Shown one piece after another: positions 1-5,085 of a stretch of 5,085 bases of DNA (position 1 is its first letter; every line of letters begins with the position of its first letter). The position numbers and the translations under genes are program-made. The notes below the pieces were generated by a model. The model saw nothing but the letters and a program-made list of their open reading frames with translations, was not told where the DNA came from and ran no database searches. The stretch comes from Balneolales bacterium (GTDB lineage Bacteria; Bacteroidota; Rhodothermia; Balneolales; HLUCCA01), in contig JAIUMT010000253.1 of the NCBI GenBank assembly GCA_022565415.1, forward strand, positions 1-5,085. Direction: 5' to 3'.

Positions 1-44
1 TACAATATGTCGGTTACATCAGTAAAAAACGAAACGAACTATGA
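1..44 (+). CDS. 3' end of an upstream gene (partial, product unknown)
   Basis: The window begins inside what is probably the end of another plus-strand gene. In the frame starting at base 3 the last codons read QYVGYISKKRNEL and stop at TGA 42-44. That TGA overlaps the clpB ATG as ATGA, the classic arrangement of translationally coupled genes. This also fits the absence of a Shine-Dalgarno sequence before clpB. The competing reading is frame 1, open from base 1 to TAA 52-54 and ending YESE, which would overlap clpB by 14 bases. Thirteen residues are too few to assign a family, and which frame is real cannot be settled from this window. Confidence 0.4.
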   Translation, partial: QYVGYISKKRNEL

Positions 45-2674
45 ATCTGAATAAATTTACATTAAAAGCTCAGGAAGCCATTCAACAGGCGCTTGAACTC
101 GCCGCTTCCCGAAATCATCAAGCATTGGAGCCGGTGCATCTACTGCATACCATGGTTGGCGACGATAATAGTATTACAGCAACCATCCTCAAAAAGTCTG
201 AAATCTCGCTTCAACGAGTAAAAGACGAGCTAGAGCGCTTGCTTCAACGGGTTCCGGTTGTTAAAGGAGCGGCCGTTTCGGGTCAGTACCTTTCCAACGC
301 CACGAAATCTGTCATGGACGCAGCGATCAAGCTCGCCACCGATATGGACGACGATTATGTTAGCTCCGAGCATCTGTTGTTGGCAATTTTTGATGATGGT
401 GGTGAAGTAACCCGTGTGTTAAAAGATCTCGGACTCCAAAAAGATGCGATATTACGCGTCGTGAAAGACGTGCGTGGAAATCAGAAAGTGGACGATCCGA
501 ACGCAGAAGCTCGATATCAGTCGCTTAAACGCTACGGAAGAGATCTCAACGAACTTGCCGAAAAGAATCGACTGGATCCTGTAATTGGTCGCGATCAGGA
601 AATCCGTCGCGTGATGCAAATCCTGTCGCGTCGAAGCAAAAATAATCCGGTGTTAATCGGTGAACCGGGGGTTGGTAAAACGGCGATTGCCGAAGGGCTC
701 GCCCTCCGAATTGTAAAAGGCGACGTGCCAGAAGGACTTAAAACGAAACGCGTTATCGCCCTCGACATGGGTGCGCTTGTGGCCGGTGCAAAATATCGGG
801 GCGAATTCGAAGACCGCCTCAAAGCCGTAATCAAAGAAGTAACCGACTCGGATGGAGAAGTAATTCTGTTCATTGATGAAATTCACACCTTGGTCGGAGC
901 GGGCGCAGCCGAAGGAGCTATGGATGCGGCAAATATCCTCAAACCGGCCCTAGCACGCGGTGAACTTCATGCCATTGGAGCGACGACCCTCACCGAGTAC
1001 CGTAAATTCATCGAAAAAGATAAAGCGCTCGAGCGGCGACTTCAAACCGTTTTGGTCGGAGAACCATCCGTCGAAGACACGGTGTCTATCCTGCGCGGAC
1101 TCAAAGAGCGGTACGAAATTCACCACGGGGTGCGCATTGCCGACGAGGCCATCATCGCGGCCGCAGAATTGTCGCATCGATACATCAGTGACCGGTTTCT
1201 GCCAGATAAAGCCATCGACTTAATTGATGAAGCAGCCTCACGACTTCGACTTCAGATAGATTCGATGCCCGAGGAATTAGACCAGATCGATCGTCAAATT
1301 CGTCAGCTCGAAATCGAGCGCGAAGCACTCAAACGCGAAAAAGACACAGGGAAAACCGAGCAAATTAACCGCGATTTAGCCAATCTCCAGGAGCAGCACA
1401 AAGAACTGGCCACACGTTGGAACCGCGAAAAAGAGCTGATTCAGGATATTCAGGGCATGAAGCAGGCCATTGAAGCTGCCCGAACCGAGGCCGAAAAGGC
1501 CGAGCGACAGGGGAACTACGAAAAAGTCGCGGAACTTCGCTACGGCACGGTCAACAAACTCGAAAAAGACCTGGTCGAAACCCAGAAAAAGCTAAACGAA
1601 ATGCAGGGAGCCGACGCGCTCCTCAAAGAAGAGGTTTTTGCGGAGGAAATTGCCGACATCGTTTCCAGGTGGACCGGAATCCCCATCAAAAAAATGCTAC
1701 AGGGAGAGCGGCAAAAGCTTATTCAGCTTGAGGATGAACTACACAAACGCGTTGTGGGTCTGGATTTGGCCATTGAAGCGGTTTCGAATGCCGTTCGACG
1801 TGCCCGGGCCGGACTCCAGGACGAAGATCGTCCAATTGGATCGTTCATCTTTATGGGATCCACCGGTGTCGGAAAAACCGAACTTGCGCGAACGTTGGCA
1901 TCATTTCTTTTCAACGACGATAACGCAATGGTGCGCATAGACATGAGTGAGTATATGGAACGTCATAGTGTGAGTCGGTTGGTTGGAGCACCTCCCGGCT
2001 ATGTAGGATATGATGAGGGAGGTCAACTCACCGAAGCCGTGCGACGACATCCGTACTCCGTGGTACTGCTCGACGAAATCGAAAAAGCACATCCGGATGT
2101 ATTCAATATTCTGCTTCAGGTACTCGAAGACGGTCGATTAACCGACAACAAAGGCGTTACGGTCAATTTCAAAAACACCATCATCATAATGACCAGTAAC
2201 ATCGGATCGCACCTCATTCAGCAGAAAATCGAAGAAACCGGCGGAAAAATGGACGAAGCTCAATATTCACAACTCCAAACGACCCTGTATAATCAGCTAA
2301 AACAAAGTATTCGTCCTGAGTTTTTGAATCGAATCGATGACGTAATTGTATTTCATCCTCTTGGGAAAGAGCATCTGCGATTTGTGGTCGATATTCAACT
2401 CGATCGGGTACATGCAATGCTTGCCAAACAGAATCTCACCCTGAGTGTGCCTCAGATTGTAAAAGATTGGTTGGCTGAGAGGGGGTATGATCCAAGTTTC
2501 GGTGCCAGACCCCTGAAACGTCTCATCCAGACGAAATTGGTGAATAAGTTGGCGACTTTGCTACTTAGTCGCACAAACGACGATGCGGCTGAATTTGAGG
2601 TTCTAATCGGAAAAGGCGGTGAAACCTTAGAATTTGTTGAAATCTATGATGATGTGAGTACGTGGGCGAAGTAG
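41..2674 (+). CDS. clpB: ATP-dependent disaggregase chaperone ClpB (Hsp100)
   Basis: ClpB is a cytoplasmic hexameric AAA+ machine that, with DnaK/DnaJ/GrpE, threads aggregated proteins through its central pore and releases them for refolding. At 877 residues it is full length for the family. The order is: N domain with two Clp repeats (about 1-150); first AAA+ module with Walker A GEPGVGKT 207-214, pore-loop Tyr252, Walker B D279/E280 and arginine fingers R332/R333; the ClpB-specific coiled-coil M domain starting near SMPEELD (about 408-530), which separates it from ClpA; second AAA+ module with Walker A GSTGVGKT 606-613, pore Tyr654 in GYVGYDEGG, Walker B D678/E679, arginine finger R764 and sensor-2 GAR 821-823. 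All catalytic residues are intact. The start MNLNKFTLKAQEAI is the family's usual N terminus. No Shine-Dalgarno is visible, so coupling to the upstream gene is likely. Heat-shock control is expected for the family, but its promoter lies outside the window. Confidence 0.98.
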   Translation: MNLNKFTLKAQEAIQQALELAASRNHQALEPVHLLHTMVGDDNSITATILKKSEISLQRVKDELERLLQRVPVVKGAAVSGQYLSNATKSVMDAAIKLATDMDDDYVSSEHLLLAIFDDGGEVTRVLKDLGLQKDAILRVVKDVRGNQKVDDPNAEARYQSLKRYGRDLNELAEKNRLDPVIGRDQEIRRVMQILSRRSKNNPVLIGEPGVGKTAIAEGLALRIVKGDVPEGLKTKRVIALDMGALVAGAKYRGEFEDRLKAVIKEVTDSDGEVILFIDEIHTLVGAGAAEGAMDAANILKPALARGELHAIGATTLTEYRKFIEKDKALERRLQTVLVGEPSVEDTVSILRGLKERYEIHHGVRIADEAIIAAAELSHRYISDRFLPDKAIDLIDEAASRLRLQIDSMPEELDQIDRQIRQLEIEREALKREKDTGKTEQINRDLANLQEQHKELATRWNREKELIQDIQGMKQAIEAARTEAEKAERQGNYEKVAELRYGTVNKLEKDLVETQKKLNEMQGADALLKEEVFAEEIADIVSRWTGIPIKKMLQGERQKLIQLEDELHKRVVGLDLAIEAVSNAVRRARAGLQDEDRPIGSFIFMGSTGVGKTELARTLASFLFNDDNAMVRIDMSEYMERHSVSRLVGAPPGYVGYDEGGQLTEAVRRHPYSVVLLDEIEKAHPDVFNILLQVLEDGRLTDNKGVTVNFKNTIIIMTSNIGSHLIQQKIEETGGKMDEAQYSQLQTTLYNQLKQSIRPEFLNRIDDVIVFHPLGKEHLRFVVDIQLDRVHAMLAKQNLTLSVPQIVKDWLAERGYDPSFGARPLKRLIQTKLVNKLATLLLSRTNDDAAEFEVLIGKGGETLEFVEIYDDVSTWAK

Positions 2675-2684
2675 TTGAGTCTTT

Positions 2685-2700
2685 CGGCATTAATTTGCCG
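2685..2700 (+). terminator. small hairpin just after clpB (weak terminator candidate)
   Basis: CGGCA and TGCCG form a perfect 5-bp stem around a 6-base loop, starting 10 bases after the clpB stop. A few further pairs are possible outside (TTC with GGAA, with a bulge). No T tract follows, so it is not a convincing intrinsic terminator. It may instead protect the 3' end of the clpB message, or be chance. Confidence 0.25.
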
Positions 2701-2752
2701 GAATTTCACATATTTCACGTACAAACAGCGCCTTGTAAACGAATTATTACAG

Positions 2753-2798
2753 CAATAGTTGGGTTTTGGTTGTAATTTGGTCAATCTCACAACTATTG
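2753..2798. repeat. inverted repeat with 9-bp arms upstream of the dsbA-like gene
   Basis: CAATAGTTG (2753-2761) and CAACTATTG (2790-2798) are exact reverse complements separated by 28 bases. The second arm ends 19 bases before the ATG at 2818. The spacer carries TTTGGT twice, at 2765 and 2776, 11 bp apart or about one helical turn. It could be a regulator-binding site or a long-looped mRNA hairpin near the start of the dsb pair. No clear promoter elements were identified here, so the role is inferred from position only. Confidence 0.4.
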
Positions 2799-2817
2799 AA
2801 TTTTATTCGAATTTATT

Positions 2818-3525
2818 ATGTCAAAACACAAGCAACCGAAAACTAAAGAAAATCCACAAGCCCCAGCGAAGAAGTCGGCAGGCATTATTTGGGCCGGACT
2901 TCTAGCCGTCATCATCGTGGTAGCGGGTAGCCTATGGTATGTAACTTCAAATCAGTCCGGTGCCGACGCACCAGCACCGGGAACACTTACATCAGATGTT
3001 GAAGTGCCGGGCGAATGGGGCATTGGAAATCCCGATGCTAAATTGCGATTGGTCGAGTTTGGCGATTATCAGTGCGGTGCATGTGGTTTTTATCATTCGA
3101 TTGTGAAAGAAGTCATGGAAGAATATTCCGATGATGTTTACTTCGTATGGCATCATTTCCCGTTAGTTAACACACATCAATTTGCAGTAATGGCAGCTAG
3201 TGCAGCGGAAGCTGCTGGACGTCAGGGTAAATTCTGGGAAATGCACGACAAAATTATGAGAAACCAGCAAATGTGGTCGCGTGGTATGGCAAGCACCTCA
3301 TTTTTGAATTATGCCCGGGAGCTCGGATTGAACGACGAACAATTCCTGCGCGACGTACGGGATGAAGCGATTCTGGAGAGAATAGAAACCCAATACAACC
3401 TCGGACTATCACTGAATATTCGATCAGTCCCTTCATTTTTCATAAATGGCGAATTTGTGAGTATGCCGCAAACAGTCGACGGATTTAAAGCCGTCCTGGA
3501 AGCACATCTCGCTGAATTAGATTAA
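2818..3525 (+). CDS. membrane-anchored DsbA-like thiol:disulfide oxidoreductase
   Basis: This is a 235-residue thioredoxin-fold protein of the DsbA/Thioredoxin_4 type, predicted to transfer disulfides to proteins in the periplasm. A basic Lys-rich N terminus (1-19) is followed by one hydrophobic helix (about 22-42) with no obvious cleavage or lipobox site, then a short Ala/Pro/Gly linker. This predicts an uncleaved N-in signal anchor with the catalytic domain outside the cytoplasm. The domain begins near GNPDAKLRLVEFGDYQ; the redox centre is C86-G-A-C89, and the family's cis-proline is P205 in SVPSFFING. The helical insert lies between them. The next gene, 3 bp away, encodes a VKOR protein that should keep it oxidised. 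No Shine-Dalgarno precedes the ATG, only AT-rich sequence. The anchored form contrasts with soluble E. coli DsbA. An isomerase or reductase role is less likely given the VKOR partner. Confidence 0.92.
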   Translation: MSKHKQPKTKENPQAPAKKSAGIIWAGLLAVIIVVAGSLWYVTSNQSGADAPAPGTLTSDVEVPGEWGIGNPDAKLRLVEFGDYQCGACGFYHSIVKEVMEEYSDDVYFVWHHFPLVNTHQFAVMAASAAEAAGRQGKFWEMHDKIMRNQQMWSRGMASTSFLNYARELGLNDEQFLRDVRDEAILERIETQYNLGLSLNIRSVPSFFINGEFVSMPQTVDGFKAVLEAHLAELD

Positions 3526-3528
3526 TTC

Positions 3529-3951
3529 ATGAAGAAAATCTGGCTGCCACTACTAGCCCTATTTGCCTTACTCGGATTTGCAGATGCGATGTATTTATCG
3601 CTGATGCATTTTCAGAATGCTGATGTGGGCTGTTCGGTAATTACCGGTTGTGATGCTGTTTTGAGCAGTGAGTATGCCTATTTGATGGGCATACCACTCG
3701 CTTACCTCGGTGTATTATACTATTTGAGTTTACTCTTTGGAGTCACGTTTTATTATCAAACCGATAACAGGCTCGTGTTAAAGGGCTTGTTCGGGATTTT
3801 GTCAACCGGACTACTATTCACCATTTGGCTTATATATCTGCAAGCTGCTGTTATCAATGCATTTTGTCAGTTCTGTTTGATATCAGCATTTCTCACAATT
3901 TCAATGTTTGTGCTGGCAAGCCTTGGGCTGAAACGATATCATACTGCATAA
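3529..3951 (+). CDS. VKOR-family membrane protein, DsbB-like quinone-linked oxidase
   Basis: Bacterial vitamin K epoxide reductase homologues replace DsbB: they reoxidise a DsbA-like partner and pass the electrons to membrane quinone. The 140-residue product is about the size of a bare VKOR catalytic domain, without the C-terminal thioredoxin domain seen in fused forms. Four hydrophobic helices are visible (about 3-25, 53-76, 84-107, 112-134). The loop cysteine pair is C35 and C41 in GCSVITGCDAVLSSEY, followed by the typical GIPLAYLG; the active-site motif is C113-Q-F-C116 at the start of helix 4. The loop serines S46/S47 match the conserved serine region. The gene starts 3 bp after the dsbA-like stop and in the same frame, with no Shine-Dalgarno, so translation probably depends on ribosomes finishing the first gene. 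The adjacent thioredoxin-fold gene supplies the expected substrate. Confidence 0.93.
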   Translation: MKKIWLPLLALFALLGFADAMYLSLMHFQNADVGCSVITGCDAVLSSEYAYLMGIPLAYLGVLYYLSLLFGVTFYYQTDNRLVLKGLFGILSTGLLFTIWLIYLQAAVINAFCQFCLISAFLTISMFVLASLGLKRYHTA

Positions 3952-4032
3952 GTAGTCTTCATTTGCTTATCCATTTATTTCACTTTGCCATCGGTTTAGA
4001 GAAGTGCAATGTAGGCACCCGTTTGAAGTCTG

Positions 4033-4061
4033 TTGAAATGACCTCAAGCAACGTATATAAT
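4033..4061 (+). promoter_or_regulatory. sigma70-like promoter candidate in the intergenic stretch
   Basis: TTGAAA (4033-4038) and TATAAT (4056-4061) are separated by exactly 17 bp, a five-of-six match to the -35 box and a perfect -10 box. Transcription would start near 4068, just before the palindrome at 4077. If the host is a true Bacteroidota, its main sigma factor prefers TTG / TAnnTTTG, and this match would then mean less. It could drive a leader or small RNA reading into the beta-barrel gene about 300 bases downstream. Confidence 0.4.
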
Positions 4062-4076
4062 TTGCACAGATATCAG

Positions 4077-4103
4077 TTTGGAATGTAGTAATTACAGTCC
4101 AAA
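4077..4103. repeat. 27-bp near-perfect palindrome
   Basis: Arms TTTGGA (4077-4082) and TCCAAA (4098-4103) enclose a second nested pair, TGTA (4084-4087) and TACA (4093-4096), all centred on base 4090. The only break is A/G at 4083/4097; the centre GTAATTAC is itself palindromic. As DNA this resembles an operator for a dimeric regulator, placed just after the predicted start site of the 4033-4061 promoter. As RNA it would be a stable hairpin, but without the T tract of a terminator on either strand. Confidence 0.5.
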
Positions 4104-4110
4104 TTAATTG

Positions 4111-4252
4111 AGGAGGCGGATTAGTGGTTGGGCTGTAAGTCGTTATCAAGGTTCAGAGAAGACTCCATCAAGGAAGGTCAATAGCTCTTGATTTCGTGAT
4201 AGGGCAATTGAAGGCGAACCTCATACGTTATGATGAAGTACAAAAAGAATAA
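4111..4252 (+). pseudogene. possible broken small ORF behind a perfect Shine-Dalgarno
   Basis: AGGAGG (4111-4116) lies 7 bases before a GTG (4124), ideal spacing, and it is the strongest ribosome-binding sequence in the window. The frame reads only VVGL before TAA at 4136-4138, then stays open in the same frame for 37 more codons to TAA 4250-4252. The later part has a mixed composition that looks protein-like (for example LDFVIGQLKANLIRYDEVQK). It may be a leader peptide, a small gene broken by one stop, or chance. No family was recognised, so this is a weak call. Confidence 0.2.
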
Positions 4253-4290
4253 ACCCACGTGAGATGATAACATTAAAGGTCTGACAATCC

Positions 4291-4316
4291 CAATTTGAAC
4301 ATTTCCACTCAAATTG
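4291..4316. repeat. inverted repeat with 8-bp arms upstream of the beta-barrel gene
   Basis: CAATTTGA (4291-4298) and TCAAATTG (4309-4316) are exact reverse complements around a 10-base spacer. The repeat ends 24 bases before TATAAT 4341-4346 and overlaps the region where a -35 element would sit. That position suits an operator controlling the beta-barrel gene. No T tract follows, so it is not a terminator on the plus strand. Confidence 0.35.
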
Positions 4317-4346
4317 AGTTATATTCACACAAACCTCATCTATAAT
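4314..4346 (+). promoter_or_regulatory. weak promoter candidate for the beta-barrel gene
   Basis: A perfect TATAAT lies at 4341-4346, 25 bases before the ATG. The nearest -35-like sequence is TTGAGT at 4314-4319, but the 21-bp gap is long for sigma70. The -10 box is the only solid part. It would give a very short leader carrying AGGA at 4362-4365. Confidence 0.3.
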
Positions 4347-4370
4347 CACCAAATTTAACACAGGAATTTT

Positions 4371-4913
4371 ATGAAAATTACACAACGAATACTCGGAGTT
4401 TTAGCACTCATACTCGTAATTGGTATTGTCGATGCCTCCGCTCAATACGGTCTGGGTATATCTTACGAACGCAGAAATGATACTCCGACGAACGGCTTTG
4501 GTCTTCAATTGGAAAGAGAATTACTGGGTTCAATTCCACTACTCAGTCTTAAAGCACGACTACACGGTAGTTATTTCAGCGAAGAATCAGATTTTAGAGG
4601 CGCTGGAGTTCAATTCAACAGAGCTACTATTGAAAGTTATGACTTTGGTGTAGCGGCACTTGGTGGAGTGAACTTAGGACTATTTCGTCCGTATGTTGGC
4701 CTGGGGCTTGGAACTGAAAACTGGGAATACGATGATGGTAACAGCAATACATCCTACTACTATGGAATCGCCGGACTTGCCATTACTCCAATCCCTATGC
4801 TTAAACCGTATATCGAATATCGGGTTTCCGGATATAACGATATTTCGGAAGCACGTAAGGAGATAGGTGAGGGTGCTGCCCGTTTTCATATAGGCATAAC
4901 GTTGTCGTTCTAA
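4371..4913 (+). CDS. small outer-membrane beta-barrel protein, function unknown
   Basis: The 180-residue product has a clear Sec signal peptide: MKITQR, a hydrophobic core (7-20), then a likely cut after ASA at residue 24. The mature part of about 156 residues shows alternating polar/nonpolar, Gly- and aromatic-rich stretches that can be read as eight strands (about 25-35, 42-52, 57-69, 89-101, 105-119, 127-139, 144-154, 168-180). It ends in ARFHIGITLSF, with the C-terminal Phe typical of proteins assembled by the BAM complex. This fits the broad OmpA/OprF-like 'porin family' or OMP beta-barrel domain class; no enzyme motif or peptidoglycan-binding domain is present. AGGA 5 bases before the ATG supports the start. 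It appears to be a single-gene unit, with an upstream -10 box and a terminator downstream. An eight-strand barrel this small is more likely structural or adhesive than a wide pore. The specific role cannot be told. Confidence 0.82.
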   Translation: MKITQRILGVLALILVIGIVDASAQYGLGISYERRNDTPTNGFGLQLERELLGSIPLLSLKARLHGSYFSEESDFRGAGVQFNRATIESYDFGVAALGGVNLGLFRPYVGLGLGTENWEYDDGNSNTSYYYGIAGLAITPIPMLKPYIEYRVSGYNDISEARKEIGEGAARFHIGITLSF

Positions 4914-4930
4914 AGGGATTTCACAATTGA

Positions 4931-4953
4931 ATAACCCTTTAAGTGAGGGTTAT
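4931..4953 (+). other. perfect 8-bp hairpin after the beta-barrel gene
   Basis: ATAACCCT (4931-4938) pairs exactly with AGGGTTAT (4946-4953) around a 7-base loop, 17 bases after the stop codon. No T tract follows, so termination probably happens at the stronger structure near 5015. This one may stabilise the 3' end of the message. Confidence 0.4.
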
Positions 4954-5014
4954 CTGAAATGAGAATCTGCTTTTTAAGCAAACATTTTAGAAGGACTTTC
5001 CTTTACTCGAATAG

Positions 5015-5052
5015 AAAAGCCCGACGTCTTTTACAGGCGCTGGGCTTTTTTT
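5015..5052 (+). terminator. strong intrinsic terminator, possibly bidirectional
   Basis: AAAAGCCC (5015-5022) pairs with GGGCTTTT (5042-5049) in an 8-bp stem. An inner CGTC/GGCG helix (5025-5028 with 5036-5039, one G-T pair) lies around a 7-base loop, and a run of seven T (5046-5052) follows. This is a textbook rho-independent terminator for the beta-barrel gene. The A run on the left arm gives a shorter T tract on the minus strand, so it could also stop a convergent transcript. Confidence 0.85.
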
Positions 5053-5085
5053 ATGATACATATTTGTAGAGCTTGGTAACGACTA
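5051..5085 (-). CDS. possible 3' end of a convergent gene (partial, unknown)
   Basis: Reading the minus strand inward from the right edge, one frame is open and ends VVTKLYKYVS with TAA at 5053-5051, directly against the terminator. A stop codon immediately before a hairpin that also has a T tract in that direction is what a convergent gene would look like. Ten residues cannot prove coding or suggest a family. Confidence 0.25.
   Translation of the reverse strand, partial: VVTKLYKYVS

Larger units (their letters stand above)
3952..4370. other. 419-bp intergenic stretch with signals but no sound protein gene
   Basis: No open frame here looks like a conserved protein. The 87-codon plus frame running from inside the VKOR gene to 4088 and the 60-codon minus frame 3967-4149 are low-complexity readings with no recognisable motif. 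No terminator with a T tract follows the VKOR gene. The stretch does hold, in order, a promoter-like element (4033-4061), a palindrome (4077-4103), an AGGAGG with a broken GTG frame (4111-4252), an inverted repeat (4291-4316) and a TATAAT near the beta-barrel gene. It could be a long leader for that gene, a small-RNA locus or the remains of a small gene. No tRNA-like fold was found. Confidence 0.6.

Noticed and set aside
595..2417. Open frames of 63-100 codons on both strands inside clpB
   Set aside because: They lie wholly within a full-length, motif-complete clpB and carry no recognisable domain; they are by-products of its codon use.
2685..2700. Hairpin after clpB as a true rho-independent terminator
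   Set aside because: The stem is only 5 bp and no T tract follows; kept only as a weak candidate.
3825..4088. 87-codon plus-strand frame overlapping the end of the VKOR gene
   Set aside because: Its first half is the VKOR gene in another frame, it has no ribosome-binding site, and the remainder has no recognisable motif.
3967..4149. 60-codon minus-strand frame in the intergenic stretch
   Set aside because: It has no Shine-Dalgarno, an unremarkable Thr/Cys/Pro-rich composition, and runs across the palindrome and promoter-like elements.
3952..4370. tRNA, CRISPR array or insertion-sequence remnant in the large gap
   Set aside because: No T-loop consensus or cloverleaf arms, no repeated spacer-like units, and no terminal inverted repeats with target duplication were seen.
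4401..4409. TTAGCACTC, identical to the left half of the CIRCE heat-shock operator
   Set aside because: The matching GAGTGCTAA half at the required 9-bp spacing is absent, and the sequence lies inside the signal-peptide codons of the beta-barrel gene.
4420..4889. Two open frames (plus 4420-4653, minus 4680-4889) inside the beta-barrel gene
   Set aside because: Both lie within the coding sequence that has a signal peptide and a beta-barrel ending; neither shows its own start signals or motif.

Overview
The window reads as chromosomal DNA from a Gram-negative bacterium. The signs are a Sec signal peptide followed by an outer-membrane beta-barrel ending in Phe, and a periplasmic disulfide-forming pair. 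Most starts lack a clear Shine-Dalgarno sequence. A VKOR protein takes the place of DsbB. Together these suggest the Bacteroidota / Balneolota / Rhodothermota side of the tree. That placement is inferred from style, not from a marker gene, and no mobile element, CRISPR array, rRNA or tRNA was seen.

Layout, all on the plus strand except possibly the right edge: (1) a few codons of an upstream gene that probably overlap the next start as ATGA; (2) clpB, the complete disaggregase gene (41-2674); (3) a 143-bp gap with a small hairpin and a 9-bp-arm inverted repeat; (4) a two-gene unit encoding a membrane-anchored DsbA-like thioredoxin-fold protein (2818-3525) and a four-helix VKOR-family protein (3529-3951), 3 bp apart and in the same frame; (5) a 419-bp stretch without a convincing protein gene but with ordered signals: a TTGAAA-N17-TATAAT promoter-like element, a 27-bp near-perfect palindrome, an isolated AGGAGG followed by a GTG frame broken at its fifth codon, and another 8-bp-arm inverted repeat; (6) a small outer-membrane beta-barrel gene (4371-4913); (7) a hairpin, then a strong intrinsic terminator (5015-5052), with the possible tail of a convergent minus-strand gene at the right edge.

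The DsbA-like protein should introduce disulfides into secreted proteins, and VKOR should reoxidise it and pass electrons to quinone. ClpB works in the cytoplasm with DnaK to rescue aggregated proteins. All three concern protein quality, but clpB and the dsb pair are separated by a gap, so a common operon is not shown. The protein-coding genes are well-known families. The least explained part is 4033-4140, where promoter-like, palindromic and ribosome-binding signals line up without a proper gene behind them.
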